64,000 nucleotides of DNA from Clostridiales bacterium (GCA_021202555.1 JAJQCT010000012.1:1-64000); one strand, 5' to 3'; counted from the stretch's first letter, positions 36,981 through 46,919 are shown. The notes: a model not told the origin generated them from the sequence alone. Translations and numbers: made by a program.

Positions 36981-38324
36981 TCAAAGCTTCCCGATTCTTT
37001 CGCGAAGCGCGTCTCCCGCCTCCGCATATCCCGGCTTTCCGAGAAGCGCAAACATATTCTTCTTGTATCCTTCAACGCCCGGCTGGTTAAACGGATTCAC
37101 ACCCGAAATATATCCCGATACGGCGCACGAAAGCTCAAAGAAGTATATAAGCTCGCCGAGAGACTTCTCCGATTTGTCGGGAGTTTCGATTATGATGTTG
37201 GGAACTCCGCCGTCTGTGTGCGCAAGAAGCGTACCGAGCATCGCCGTATGGTTGATTTCGTCAAGCTCGCATCCCGCGATGAAGTTCAGACCGTCCGTGT
37301 CCGCGGGGTCGTGCGGCACCTTCACCGAAGCACCCGAATTTTTTATATCTATAACAGTTTCAAAAAGATTCCTGCTTCCGTCCTGTATGAATTGACCGAG
37401 CGAATGAAGATCGGTCGAGAAAACGACTGACGACGGATATATTCCCTTTCCGTCCTTGCCTTCGCTCTCGCCGAAAAGCTGCTTCCACCATTCCGAGAGC
37501 ATCTGCGCCGACGGCTCGTAGCTGACAAGAATCTCCGTTCCCTTGCCGCGGCGGTAAAGAATGTTGCGAAGCGCCGCGTATTTAAGGCAGTCATTTTCGG
37601 CATACGGTGCGTTCAGATAATGGTTTCTCGCCTCGGCAGCCCCATTCATAAGCGCGTCAATGTCGATTCCCGCGGCGGCGATAGGCAAAAGACCGACGGC
37701 AGTAAGAACCGAATATCTTCCGCCCACGTCGTCGGGAACGACGAACGTCTCGTATCCCATTTTGTCGGCAAAGCTCTTGAGAGTTCCTCTTGCCTTGTCC
37801 GTTGTCGCGAAAATGCGCTCACGTGCCCCGTCAATTCCGTATTTTTTCTCGAGAAGCTCGCGGAATACGCGGAAAGCGATTGCGGGTTCCGTCGTCGTTC
37901 CCGATTTTGAAACGACGTTTACGCAGACATCGCGCCCCTCGCATATCGAAAGCAGGTCGGAAAGCGCCGCTGCGCTGATGCTGTTGCCCGCAAAGTAAAT
38001 GTCTGGCGTCTTTTTTTTGAGCGCGTTATAGTTGTTGGATTTTACGTACTCGATAACGGCTCTTGCTCCGAGATAGGAGCCTCCTATTCCGATTACGACC
38101 AAAACGTCGCACATATTACCGATTTTTTCGGCTGCAAGCTTTATTCTCGCGAACTCTTCCCTGTCGTATTCCTCGGGAAGATCTACCCATCCGAGAAAAT
38201 CACTGCCGGCACCGCTTTTGTTCTTTACGGCAGAGAGTGCGCTCTCCGCCGCGCCCGACATATAGTCGATTTCGTGCTGCGACACGAACTGACGTACAAA
38301 CTTTTCTTCAAGTGATACGCTCAT
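36981..38324 (-). CDS. pgi: Glucose-6-phosphate isomerase
   Basis: Start reassigned to [58 protein letters not shown]. Confidence 0.97.
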   Translation of the reverse strand: MSVSLEEKFVRQFVSQHEIDYMSGAAESALSAVKNKSGAGSDFLGWVDLPEEYDREEFARIKLAAEKIGNMCDVLVVIGIGGSYLGARAVIEYVKSNNYNALKKKTPDIYFAGNSISAAALSDLLSICEGRDVCVNVVSKSGTTTEPAIAFRVFRELLEKKYGIDGARERIFATTDKARGTLKSFADKMGYETFVVPDDVGGRYSVLTAVGLLPIAAAGIDIDALMNGAAEARNHYLNAPYAENDCLKYAALRNILYRRGKGTEILVSYEPSAQMLSEWWKQLFGESEGKDGKGIYPSSVVFSTDLHSLGQFIQDGSRNLFETVIDIKNSGASVKVPHDPADTDGLNFIAGCELDEINHTAMLGTLLAHTDGGVPNIIIETPDKSEKSLGELIYFFELSCAVSGYISGVNPFNQPGVEGYKKNMFALLGKPGYAEAGDALRERIGKL

Positions 38325-38404
38325 TATCAAATTCCTTTCGTGGATTCGGTGCGCTCTGCCGACGGTATTGTCCGAGAACGCGCCGATATTTCTGCTTTGC
38401 ATTT

Positions 38405-38433
38405 ATTTTATCATAACGGAGGCGCTTTTTCAA
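38405..38433 (-). promoter_or_regulatory. Promoter TTGAAA-N17-TAAAAT for pgi
   Basis: Reverse strand: TTGAAA AAGCGCCTCCGTTATGA TAAAAT. Confidence 0.6.
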
Positions 38434-38486
38434 GCGCTGCGGCTCAAATAAATTTGCGGCACGAAAAAAATTTTCGGAAAAAACGC

Positions 38487-38542
38487 TTGACAAAGCGAAA
38501 TTGCTGTGGTATTATAGTGGTGTACTAAAACTGATAGTTCAC
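38487..38542 (+). promoter_or_regulatory. Promoter TTGACA-N17-TATTAT with inverted-repeat operator GTGTACTA-N7-TAGTTCAC
   Basis: -35 at 38487-38492, -10 at 38510-38515, inverted repeat at 38520-38542, just upstream of the GntR gene. Confidence 0.75.
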
Positions 38543-38564
38543 TTTTTGAAAGGAGCGAATCGAT

Positions 38565-39026
38565 TTGAGCAAGATATATATTGATTTTCGCAGCAGAAAG
38601 CCTATTTACGAGCAGCTCATCGACAACATCAGCTCCCTTGTAATGCGGGGGATAATGCAGCCGGATGAGCCTATTCCGAGCGTGAGACAGCTTGCGTCGG
38701 AGCTTGGAATCAATCCGAACACTATTCATAAAGCCTACATGGAGCTTGAAAGGCGCGGAATCATTTATTCCGTCATAGGCAGAGGAAGCTTTATCAACAC
38801 CACCGTCAACGACGCGGTAACGGAGAAAAAGCTTGAGCTTTACGCGAAAATATCTGCCCTCGCCAAGGAGGCACGCAACATAGGCGCGCCGCTTGACGAC
38901 GTTTTAGCTGCGGCAAAGGAAGGCTGGAACGACGGAGAGGATCCGCAGGAAATTATAGCCGTCGATTACGCAAGGGCGCCGATGCGCCATCGCACCCGCG
39001 CGAAAAAAACTGATGAAAAGGAGTGA
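38565..39026 (+). CDS. GntR family (YtrA-like) transcriptional regulator, TTG start
   Basis: AAAGGAG SD then TTG; PIYEQLIDNISSLVMRGIMQPDEPIPSVRQLASELGINPNTIHKAYMELERRGIIYSVIGRGSF. Confidence 0.93.
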   Translation: MSKIYIDFRSRKPIYEQLIDNISSLVMRGIMQPDEPIPSVRQLASELGINPNTIHKAYMELERRGIIYSVIGRGSFINTTVNDAVTEKKLELYAKISALAKEARNIGAPLDDVLAAAKEGWNDGEDPQEIIAVDYARAPMRHRTRAKKTDEKE

Positions 39027-39032
39027 TTTTGA

Positions 39033-39932
39033 ATGATAACTGCCGAAAACCTCACAAAAACATTCGATACCGTGGTTGCGGTAAACAATATATCGACCTT
39101 TGTGGAGGAAGGCTCGATATTCGGACTTATCGGCTCAAACGGAAGCGGCAAATCAACCCTTCTGCGTATGCTCTGCGGCATTTTTCGCCCCGACAGCGGC
39201 ACGATTTTATATGGCGGCTCCCCAGTCTACGATAACTATGACCTGAAGCAGTCGATTGTGTATCTTTCCGACGAGCAGTATTTTCCGTGGGGCGCGACGC
39301 TCAACGATATGCGGGAGCTTTACAAATCCGTTTACAACAGATTTGACGACGAGCGCTACACAAAAATGACGGAGATTTTCGGGCTTGACAAAACACGCAA
39401 AATCTCGACGTTTTCAAAGGGAATGCAGCGTCAGTCGGCGCTTCTTCTCGGTATGTCGCTTAGACCGAAATATCTGCTCTGTGACGAAACATTCGACGGA
39501 ATCGACCCCGTTATGCGAAAGGTTGTGCGCAGTCTTATAGCCGAGGACTCCGAGGAATCGGGACTGACGGCGATTATATCGTCGCACAATCTCTTAGAGC
39601 TTGAAAACATATGCGACCACATCGCCCTTTTCCATCACGGTGAGATACTTCTCGACATGGGGCTTGACGATGCGAAAATATCTACGCATAAGCTTCAGGT
39701 TGTGTTTTCGGGTCTCTATGAACCTGATTTTTCGGGAATCGATATAATAAATCACCGCGTTGCGGGAAAGCTTCACACAATAACCTACCGCGGCGATGCC
39801 GATGAAATCGAAAACAAGCTCAAATCGTTCGGAGTTCAGTATTATGAAAATGTCCCGCTTACGCTTGAGGAAATTTTCATTACGGAAATGGAGGAAATCG
39901 GATATGACAGCTCAGCAATCCTTGAAAAATAA
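39033..39932 (+). CDS. ABC transporter ATP-binding protein
   Basis: GLIGSNGSGKSTLLRML Walker A, FSKGMQRQSALLLGMSL signature, YLLCDETFDGIDP Walker B. Confidence 0.95.
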   Translation: MITAENLTKTFDTVVAVNNISTFVEEGSIFGLIGSNGSGKSTLLRMLCGIFRPDSGTILYGGSPVYDNYDLKQSIVYLSDEQYFPWGATLNDMRELYKSVYNRFDDERYTKMTEIFGLDKTRKISTFSKGMQRQSALLLGMSLRPKYLLCDETFDGIDPVMRKVVRSLIAEDSEESGLTAIISSHNLLELENICDHIALFHHGEILLDMGLDDAKISTHKLQVVFSGLYEPDFSGIDIINHRVAGKLHTITYRGDADEIENKLKSFGVQYYENVPLTLEEIFITEMEEIGYDSSAILEK

Positions 39933-42225
39933 AAAGCACATAGTGACGCCGAGATATATCGGCTACACGCTCACGCACGGATGGGCAATGATTATGCTCG
40001 CGTTCATCGTTCTGTTTTTCACAATAACGATACCGACAGTTATAGCGTTTCAGGATGCCCGCAATACGTTGGAGGAGAATTACCTGATTTCGGGCGAAGC
40101 ATTGACGGCGGAAATTGAAGAGGAATATATGTCGTCGCTCGCTGAGGAAGTATTCGGTTCCATCTTCGCGTTCGTTCTCGTCGAGGCGTTCGCGTTCGGA
40201 CTTTTTGCGGGAATGCATTCGACATCCTTCCTGCACGATAAGACTGCCGCGGGATTTTATCACAGCCTGCCCGAAAGACGCTCCGGACATTATATCGCCT
40301 CGCTCTTATCGGCACTTTCCGTTTTCATTCTGCCGCTTCTGCTAAATACGGTATTTGCCGCGTTGATTTGTGCCGCGTGCGGCGCTATGACGGAGACCGC
40401 GGTCACGTATATACTGAAAATTCTGCTAATCAGCGCGCTTTACTATATTTATTCGGTTGCCGCAGCGTTTCTGGCAAGTATGCTCACGGGGACGCGGGTG
40501 ATGTCGCTGATTGTAAGCCTTTTCATCACAAACGCGCTGCCCGTCCTCTATTTCGCCGTGACATATTTAATGAATGTCCGTCTTGATTATCTGACGACTT
40601 CATTCTGGGATTTGCCGTTCTTTTGCTGTATTTACCCATATGCGAGAGCGTATTACCTCGCAACAGCCGAAAGCTACGGCGCATATGCCGCAAGGCTGAT
40701 TATAATCGACGTTATTTTAACAGCCGTCCTCTTTATACTCTCGTATATAGCATACAAAAAACGCCCGATTGAGCGTGCGGGGACGACAATTATATATAAA
40801 TGGGCGTCGAACATAGTCAAATACTGCGTAATGTTCGTCATTACACTGATTTTCGCGGAGCTTTTCTCAAGCATAGGCGACGGCGGCGTATGGGTGATTT
40901 TCGGGCTTGCGTCGGGTCTGATTCTCTCGCTCATGCTTTCAAACACAATTCTGAATCGCTCTGTCAAAACGATGTTCTCGGGGCTTAAGGGCTTTGCCGT
41001 GTTCGCGGTGTGCTTTCTGGCTTTATACATCGGCTCATATGCGGGAATGTTCGGATGGCTCGATTACGTAGTCCCCGTTTCCGATAACATAACTGTTGAG
41101 CTTGGCTGGATAGAATACAGCTTTGAGGGTGAGGAGGCTGATGAGCTTCGCGATATTCTCGCCGATTTCGTCAAAACAATCGATGAAAATGACGCATATG
41201 ACGATACTGAATATGCGGAGGCATATGACGATTATATTTCCACGGTTTACTTCAATGGAGATACCTCGGAGGACGGGTTTGACGAGGAAGCGCTTCAATC
41301 GTCGGCTGAGTATTATCTGACGAATCAAAACGAATATATGTATCTGAACGTGACATACGGAGATACGAGCGATGAGAGTCTGCACCTTACATACAGCTAC
41401 GGCTCCTTTACCTCGGGAAAGCTTCTTGAAATCGTTGAATTTCTGATGGAAAACGCAAACTACGGAGTCGGCGAATCAACTGTGCATGAAGTCACGCGCT
41501 CGGCTTATTACTCCCTCGACTTTTATGTTTCAAAGTCAATAATTTCTGAATGCGAGGCGTTTGAGGAGCTTATTGAAGAATACGACGAGCTGACGGAGGA
41601 AATTCTTTCCGGCGCGAGGATTTCGATGTCGTTCTATCCGAAAACGTCGGGAGAAGAATTCACGTTTGATTTCAAGCTGAAGCAGGAGCCGTCAATCGGA
41701 TATTTTTTCCTGCACGCGAACAATTCAAGCGGCAATATGCGGTCAAATAATTTTCCGCTTTATGTTTCCGACATGGAAGAGCTGACCGAATTTTTCTCAG
41801 ACGATGAGCTGTTCACAATGAACGCTACTCTTGAAACGCAGTATGGCGAATCCTATACGATTATCGGATACGATTATAGCAGCTCATGGGAGGAATCGTT
41901 TATTGAGATAATGGAAGCGGTTACAGAAGGATTTTCGATTGAGGAGTATTCGGCAGAGCTTGCGTCCTCATATGATTACGCTTACGTTTACAACAAAAAT
42001 ACTAAGGCGGGCGAATATGTCACGGGAGATGACCTTTCGGAGCTTTTGACCTGCTTAAAGCGCACATCTTATGTTTCCGACGAGGGATCAAGTCTTGCGA
42101 CGGTATCGGATGACAATTATGCGGTAATCGTTGTTTATAAATATAAAACGTACCGCGGTGAGGAGGTTTCGACGTTATTTATAACATCCTTCCTTGGCGG
42201 CATGGTTCCTGATTTCATAGAGTAG
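39904..42225 (+). CDS. ABC transporter permease with large extracytoplasmic acidic domain
   Basis: Start reassigned to MTAQQSLKNKKHIV; multiple TM segments, about 350-aa soluble C-terminal domain; same operon as the ATPase. Confidence 0.82.
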   Translation: MTAQQSLKNKKHIVTPRYIGYTLTHGWAMIMLAFIVLFFTITIPTVIAFQDARNTLEENYLISGEALTAEIEEEYMSSLAEEVFGSIFAFVLVEAFAFGLFAGMHSTSFLHDKTAAGFYHSLPERRSGHYIASLLSALSVFILPLLLNTVFAALICAACGAMTETAVTYILKILLISALYYIYSVAAAFLASMLTGTRVMSLIVSLFITNALPVLYFAVTYLMNVRLDYLTTSFWDLPFFCCIYPYARAYYLATAESYGAYAARLIIIDVILTAVLFILSYIAYKKRPIERAGTTIIYKWASNIVKYCVMFVITLIFAELFSSIGDGGVWVIFGLASGLILSLMLSNTILNRSVKTMFSGLKGFAVFAVCFLALYIGSYAGMFGWLDYVVPVSDNITVELGWIEYSFEGEEADELRDILADFVKTIDENDAYDDTEYAEAYDDYISTVYFNGDTSEDGFDEEALQSSAEYYLTNQNEYMYLNVTYGDTSDESLHLTYSYGSFTSGKLLEIVEFLMENANYGVGESTVHEVTRSAYYSLDFYVSKSIISECEAFEELIEEYDELTEEILSGARISMSFYPKTSGEEFTFDFKLKQEPSIGYFFLHANNSSGNMRSNNFPLYVSDMEELTEFFSDDELFTMNATLETQYGESYTIIGYDYSSSWEESFIEIMEAVTEGFSIEEYSAELASSYDYAYVYNKNTKAGEYVTGDDLSELLTCLKRTSYVSDEGSSLATVSDDNYAVIVVYKYKTYRGEEVSTLFITSFLGGMVPDFIE

Positions 42226-42235
42226 CATTCAAAAG

Positions 42236-42300
42236 AATAAATTCCCCCGATTTTGCGCATCATATCTTAAAGATATACGACAAACGCGGGGGAATTTATT
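42236..42300 (+). promoter_or_regulatory. 14-bp perfect inverted repeat abutting the start codon; right arm contains the SD
   Basis: AATAAATTCCCCCG (42236-42249) and CGGGGGAATTTATT (42287-42300), ATG at 42301; inner ATATCTT-A-AAGATAT. Confidence 0.7.
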
Positions 42301-43734
42301 ATGATTTTATCTGCTGACTTCGATGAAACGGTACGTTCGCTTGACAAAAGCTTTCATACCGACGAGAGCTTTGATTTGATAAAGCGCGAGCTTGCTGTGA
42401 AAAACGGACGCGCCGTGCTTTATTATATTGACGGCTTTGTCAAAGGCTCCGACCTACAAAAAATGCTTATTTTTCTCGTTGACCTTGAAAGCTTCGGCGA
42501 CGGGCAAAAGGGCGCCGCGGAGAGATTCACAAGAGAGCATCTGCCGGATGTCGAGGTAGACGTGACGAGCGACGATGAGGAGATAATCCGTTCCGTGCTC
42601 GGCGGGTGCTGCATGATGGTCGCGGACGGATTTGCTGGCGAGGCTGTGATTATCGATTTGCGATCTTATCCGTCACGCGACGTTTCCGAGAACGAAAACG
42701 ACAGGGTTATGCGCAGTGCGTGCGATGGGTTTGTAGAGACGCTGATTTTCAATACGGCGCTTATAAGGCGTCGGATACGCGACACGTCTCTCATAATGAA
42801 ATACGTCACGGTCGGCGAAAAATCAAAGACTGACGTTGTTATTGCGTATATTGAGGGAACGGCAGACGAGAAATACGTCGAAAAGCTGACGCGGCAGCTT
42901 AAAGCGATAAAAACCGATGCGCTTCCTCTCGGGCATCAGTCGCTTGCGGAATGCCTTTGCCGCCGCGGCTGGTGGAATCCGCTTCCGAAGGTGAGGCTGA
43001 CGGAGCGTCCCGACGCGACGGCGGCGCACATTCTTGAAGGCGGCGTCGCCGTTTTATGCGACACATCCCCCGAGGCGATGCTTTTGCCGACGTCGTTTTT
43101 CGATTTTATGCAGGAAACGAACGATTACTACTTCCCTCCCGTAACGGGTTCTTATCTGCGCATAATGCGCACTCTCGTTTTCATATCAACGATATTCATC
43201 ACGCCCATCTGGTATCTCATTTTGCGCTACGAGGAATTCATACCTGATTTTCTGCGGTTTCTGATTCCGGAGGAAGAAGGAGCGCTGCCTATCATAATAC
43301 AGCTTTTTTTAACGGAGTTTGCGCTTGACGCGCTGAAGCTCGCGTCACTCACAACCCCGTCTGCGATGTCAAATTCGCTTTCAATCATAGGCGGGCTTCT
43401 CATCGGAGATTACGCCGTCAAGGCGGGATGGCTTGTCCCCGAGGTGATATTTTATATGGCGTTCACCTCAATTGCGAATTTCGTACAGTCGAATTACGAG
43501 CTTGGCTATACGTTCAAGTTTTATAGGCTGACCCTGCTTTTGCTTTCTGCGCTTTTTGGAATCTACGGCTTCGCGGTCGGCGTAATTCTGATAATCCTGC
43601 TTCCCGCGGTCACGCACTGCATCGGCGACACGTCGTATCTCTATCCAGTTATACCGTGGAACGGAAGCGCTTTTGCAAGGCTCTTTTTCAGAAAAAAGAA
43701 AGCGAGCGGCGACGGGCATAAACGGAAGATTTAA
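42301..43734 (+). CDS. GerA/SpoVAF family spore germination protein
   Basis: ECLCRRGWWNPLPKVRLTERPDATAAHILEGGVAVLCDTSPEAMLLP; C-terminal TM region typical of GerAA/SpoVAF. Confidence 0.9.
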   Translation: MILSADFDETVRSLDKSFHTDESFDLIKRELAVKNGRAVLYYIDGFVKGSDLQKMLIFLVDLESFGDGQKGAAERFTREHLPDVEVDVTSDDEEIIRSVLGGCCMMVADGFAGEAVIIDLRSYPSRDVSENENDRVMRSACDGFVETLIFNTALIRRRIRDTSLIMKYVTVGEKSKTDVVIAYIEGTADEKYVEKLTRQLKAIKTDALPLGHQSLAECLCRRGWWNPLPKVRLTERPDATAAHILEGGVAVLCDTSPEAMLLPTSFFDFMQETNDYYFPPVTGSYLRIMRTLVFISTIFITPIWYLILRYEEFIPDFLRFLIPEEEGALPIIIQLFLTEFALDALKLASLTTPSAMSNSLSIIGGLLIGDYAVKAGWLVPEVIFYMAFTSIANFVQSNYELGYTFKFYRLTLLLLSALFGIYGFAVGVILIILLPAVTHCIGDTSYLYPVIPWNGSAFARLFFRKKKASGDGHKRKI

Positions 43735-43928
43735 TGCGTCACTAATTTCGGCAAGGTGCGGTTTTTATTGATGACGAATTGTAAAATTTGAAAAAAATAT
43801 TCACGGCGAAGCGCATATTATGTCGCATATTATGTTATAATATAACATTGAAAAAGCGGTCGGAGACCGTTTCTCAATTCTATAAAATATCACAGCGAAT
43901 GTCTTAAAAAAAGATTTGGAGGGCAAAA

Positions 43929-45011
43929 ATGCGTGTCTCAAAGGAAAGCGGCGGGGAGAACGTAAAAAGACCGTTACTGCGAAATTTGAAGCTTGTGATA
44001 AACGAAATTTCCAAAGCCGGGACTCTCACAAGGGCGCAGCTTTCGGACATCACAGGGCTGAATCTCATCACGATAACGAATATTGTCAGATACCTTGAAA
44101 GGTCGGGAATTGTACGCGAATACGAAAGCGTCAAATCGCATCCCGACAGTACGGTGGGGCGTCCTCCGCGAACAATAGGATTCTCCGAGGACATCGCGTT
44201 TCTTATAATCGATTTGTCGAGCTATAATTTCTATGCGGAAATTCGCGGTGCGGACATGACGCGCCGCGTTTCCGCAAGTCACACGTATTTGAAAAGCGAG
44301 ACATACGACGAAAATCTGACGCGGTTTCTCGAAAGTGTGAGGTGCCGCGCGGACGAGGCGAGCGAACAGTTAAAAATAGCGGGAGTTTGTCTTACTGTTC
44401 CGGGAGAATACTCGAAAACGACGGACACAGTTCTCTCGCCGTTCGTTCATGAGCTTTACGGCGTGAAAATAAAGGAGCTTACAGAGTCGATAATCAAAAG
44501 AAACGTGAATTTTATCATAAAATCGCCGAACGCCGCCGCGATGTCACGTATCAACGAAATCGAAAATGCAAGGACACGCACCGTGATTTATATACATATA
44601 GGTCAGAGTGTGGAATCGGCGATTTGCTGCGGCGGCACGTTTTTGAAGGGTGAAAACGGTCTTGCATCCGATTTCGGTAAAACGATAAACGCCGTCGGTG
44701 AAACGCTTGACTCGCGTCTTGAGCGATGTGCGTCAGACGTTGATTTTGCCGCCGAGCTGTCGGTACTGATTTATAATCTTACTGTCATATTCGACCCATA
44801 TGTGATAATAATCGAGAGCAGATTTGTCCGTGAGCCGAGAATCATGGTAGGCAAAATCAAGGAGCTGCTACGGAATGTTTATCATCTTGAAAGCGAGAGG
44901 GTGCCGGATATTTCTGTCGAGGCGGAGCGTGATTTCAGCCGCGTTGCGGAAGGCATCGTCGCTTTCCTGCGAAAAAATCTGCTTGAGGGGTATATTAATC
45001 GAAAAAAATAA
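43929..45011 (+). CDS. ROK-family transcriptional regulator (HTH plus degenerate ROK domain)
   Basis: LRNLKLVINEISKAGTLTRAQLSDITGLNLITITNIVRYLERSGIV HTH, then ROK-like C-terminus lacking the CxCGxxGC zinc motif. Confidence 0.8.
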   Translation: MRVSKESGGENVKRPLLRNLKLVINEISKAGTLTRAQLSDITGLNLITITNIVRYLERSGIVREYESVKSHPDSTVGRPPRTIGFSEDIAFLIIDLSSYNFYAEIRGADMTRRVSASHTYLKSETYDENLTRFLESVRCRADEASEQLKIAGVCLTVPGEYSKTTDTVLSPFVHELYGVKIKELTESIIKRNVNFIIKSPNAAAMSRINEIENARTRTVIYIHIGQSVESAICCGGTFLKGENGLASDFGKTINAVGETLDSRLERCASDVDFAAELSVLIYNLTVIFDPYVIIIESRFVREPRIMVGKIKELLRNVYHLESERVPDISVEAERDFSRVAEGIVAFLRKNLLEGYINRKK

Positions 45012-45052
45012 CGTCGCTTTGAAAAGTTTTTTTGGGAGACAAACAAAAAAGG

Positions 45053-45081
45053 TTGACTTTGACCTCCGGAATGAGTATAAT
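45053..45081 (+). promoter_or_regulatory. Promoter TTGACT-N17-TATAAT for guaB
   Basis: TTGACT TTGACCTCCGGAATGAG TATAAT about 30 bp upstream of ATG 45111. Confidence 0.8.
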
Positions 45082-45110
45082 ACTATTGACTTTAATTTCG
45101 GAGGTTATAT

Positions 45111-46613
45111 ATGGCTTTCTATTACGATGAACCGTCCCATACGTTCAGCGAATATCTTCTGATACCCGCCTATTCGTCCGCCGAGTGCATTCCGTCAAAT
45201 GTGACGCTGAAAACACCGCTCGTCAAATACGGAAAAGGCGAGACGCCTGAAATGTCGCTCAACATTCCGATGGTTTCGGCGATAATGCAGTCCGTTTCGG
45301 GGGACAGGCTCGCAATCGCTCTCGCCAAGGAGGGCGGAATGTCGTTCATTTACGGCAATCAGTCGATCGAAAACGAGGCGGCGATGGTCGCAAAGGTAAA
45401 AAATTACAAAGCGGGCTTTGTCGCCAGCGATTCTAACATCAGACCTGACGGAACACTCAGCGATATTATCGCGCTTAAGGAAAAAACGGGACATTCTACA
45501 GTCGCAGTGACTGACGACGGAACGCCTAACGGCGTACTTCTCGGAATTGTGACGGGTCGCGATTACCGCGTGTCGCGCATGAGTTCCGATGAGCAGGTAT
45601 CGTCATTTATGACGCCGCGTGAAAGACTTATAGTCGCAACCGAGGGCGTTTCGCTCAAAGCGGCGAACGATATAATCTGGGAGCATAAGCTCAATTCCCT
45701 GCCTATTATCTCGGAGGACGGACATCTTGTCTGCTTCGTTTTCCGCAAGGATTACGATCAGCATAAGCGTATGCCCGACGAGCTGCTCGACGCACAGAAA
45801 CGATATGTCGTAGGCGCGGGAATAAATACCCGCGACTATGAAAAGCGCGTTCCGGCTCTTGTTGACGCGGGTGTTGATATTCTTTGCATCGACTCATCCG
45901 AGGGATTCACGGAATGGCAGCGCAGAACGCTTTCATGGATACGCGGTCGTTACGGCGACAGCGTTAAAGTGGGCGCGGGAAACGTCGTTGACGCCGACGG
46001 CTTCAGATTTCTCGCGGAATGCGGCGCTGATTTTGTAAAGGTTGGAATCGGCGGCGGTTCTATCTGCATTACGCGTGAAACGAAGGGAATCGGACGCGGA
46101 CAGGCGACGGCGGTGATTGAGGTTTGCCGCGCGCGCGACGACTATTTCCGCGAAACGGGCATATATATTCCCGTTTGCTCGGACGGCGGCATCGTAAACG
46201 ATCACCATATCACATTGGCGCTTGCAATGGGTGCGGATTTCGTAATGCTCGGACGCTATTTTGCCCGTTTTGAGGAAAGCCCGTCCGAAAAGGTCAACGT
46301 AAACGGCACACTCATGAAGGAATACTGGGGCGAAGGCTCCAACCGTGCGCGAAACTGGCAAAGATATGACCTCGGCGGCGACAGGAAGCTTTCATTCGAG
46401 GAGGGCGTAGATTCATACGTTCCCTACGCGGGAAATCTTTCAGACAATGTTGAAATGACGCTCGCGAAGGTTAAATCAACGATGTGTTCGTGCGGCGCGA
46501 TTTCCATTCCCGAGCTTCAGGCGAAGGCTAAGCTCACACTTGTTTCGTCAGTTTCGATTGTTGAGGGCGGCGCGCATGACGTTACGCCGAAAACATCGAG
46601 CAAAGCAATGTAA
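45111..46613 (+). CDS. guaB: IMP dehydrogenase
   Basis: [24 protein letters not shown] catalytic loop, [31 protein letters not shown] flap, CBS-like region. Confidence 0.97.
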   Translation: MAFYYDEPSHTFSEYLLIPAYSSAECIPSNVTLKTPLVKYGKGETPEMSLNIPMVSAIMQSVSGDRLAIALAKEGGMSFIYGNQSIENEAAMVAKVKNYKAGFVASDSNIRPDGTLSDIIALKEKTGHSTVAVTDDGTPNGVLLGIVTGRDYRVSRMSSDEQVSSFMTPRERLIVATEGVSLKAANDIIWEHKLNSLPIISEDGHLVCFVFRKDYDQHKRMPDELLDAQKRYVVGAGINTRDYEKRVPALVDAGVDILCIDSSEGFTEWQRRTLSWIRGRYGDSVKVGAGNVVDADGFRFLAECGADFVKVGIGGGSICITRETKGIGRGQATAVIEVCRARDDYFRETGIYIPVCSDGGIVNDHHITLALAMGADFVMLGRYFARFEESPSEKVNVNGTLMKEYWGEGSNRARNWQRYDLGGDRKLSFEEGVDSYVPYAGNLSDNVEMTLAKVKSTMCSCGAISIPELQAKAKLTLVSSVSIVEGGAHDVTPKTSSKAM

Positions 46614-46614
46614 C

Positions 46615-46644
46615 AAGATAAAAACGCTGAAGCGTTTTTATCTT
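46615..46644 (+). terminator. guaB terminator hairpin
   Basis: AAGATAAAAACGCT-GA-AGCGTTTTTATCTT, perfect 14-bp stem right after the guaB stop. Confidence 0.75.
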
Positions 46645-46874
46645 AACAAATATTTTCCCGCCGGGAAAATATTTGCGCTCGCTTTATTGTGAAGCGATAA
46701 GCAAAAGGGGGTTTTTATCGTAACAAATATTTCCCCGCTGGGAAAATATTTGCGCTCACTTTATTGTGAGGCGATAAGCAAAAGAGCGTTTTTATCTTAA
46801 CAAATATTTCCCCACTGGGGAAATATTTGCGCTCGCTTTATTGTGAGGCGATAAGCAAAAGAGCGTTTTTATCG
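46644..46874. repeat. Three tandem 77-bp repeats with internal palindromes
   Basis: Units start at 46644, 46721 and 46798 with TAACAAATATTT; each carries CAAATATTT(T/C)CCC-N3-GGG(A/G)AAATATTTG. Confidence 0.93.
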
Positions 46875-46919
46875 CAACAAAATAATATCTGATTTACATT
46901 ATCCAAAGGAGATTTTTTT

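Noticed and set aside
46644-46874. CRISPR array interpretation of the regular repeats
   Set aside because: The whole 77-bp unit is repeated with no unique spacers, only three copies, no cas genes; fits tandem structured repeats instead.
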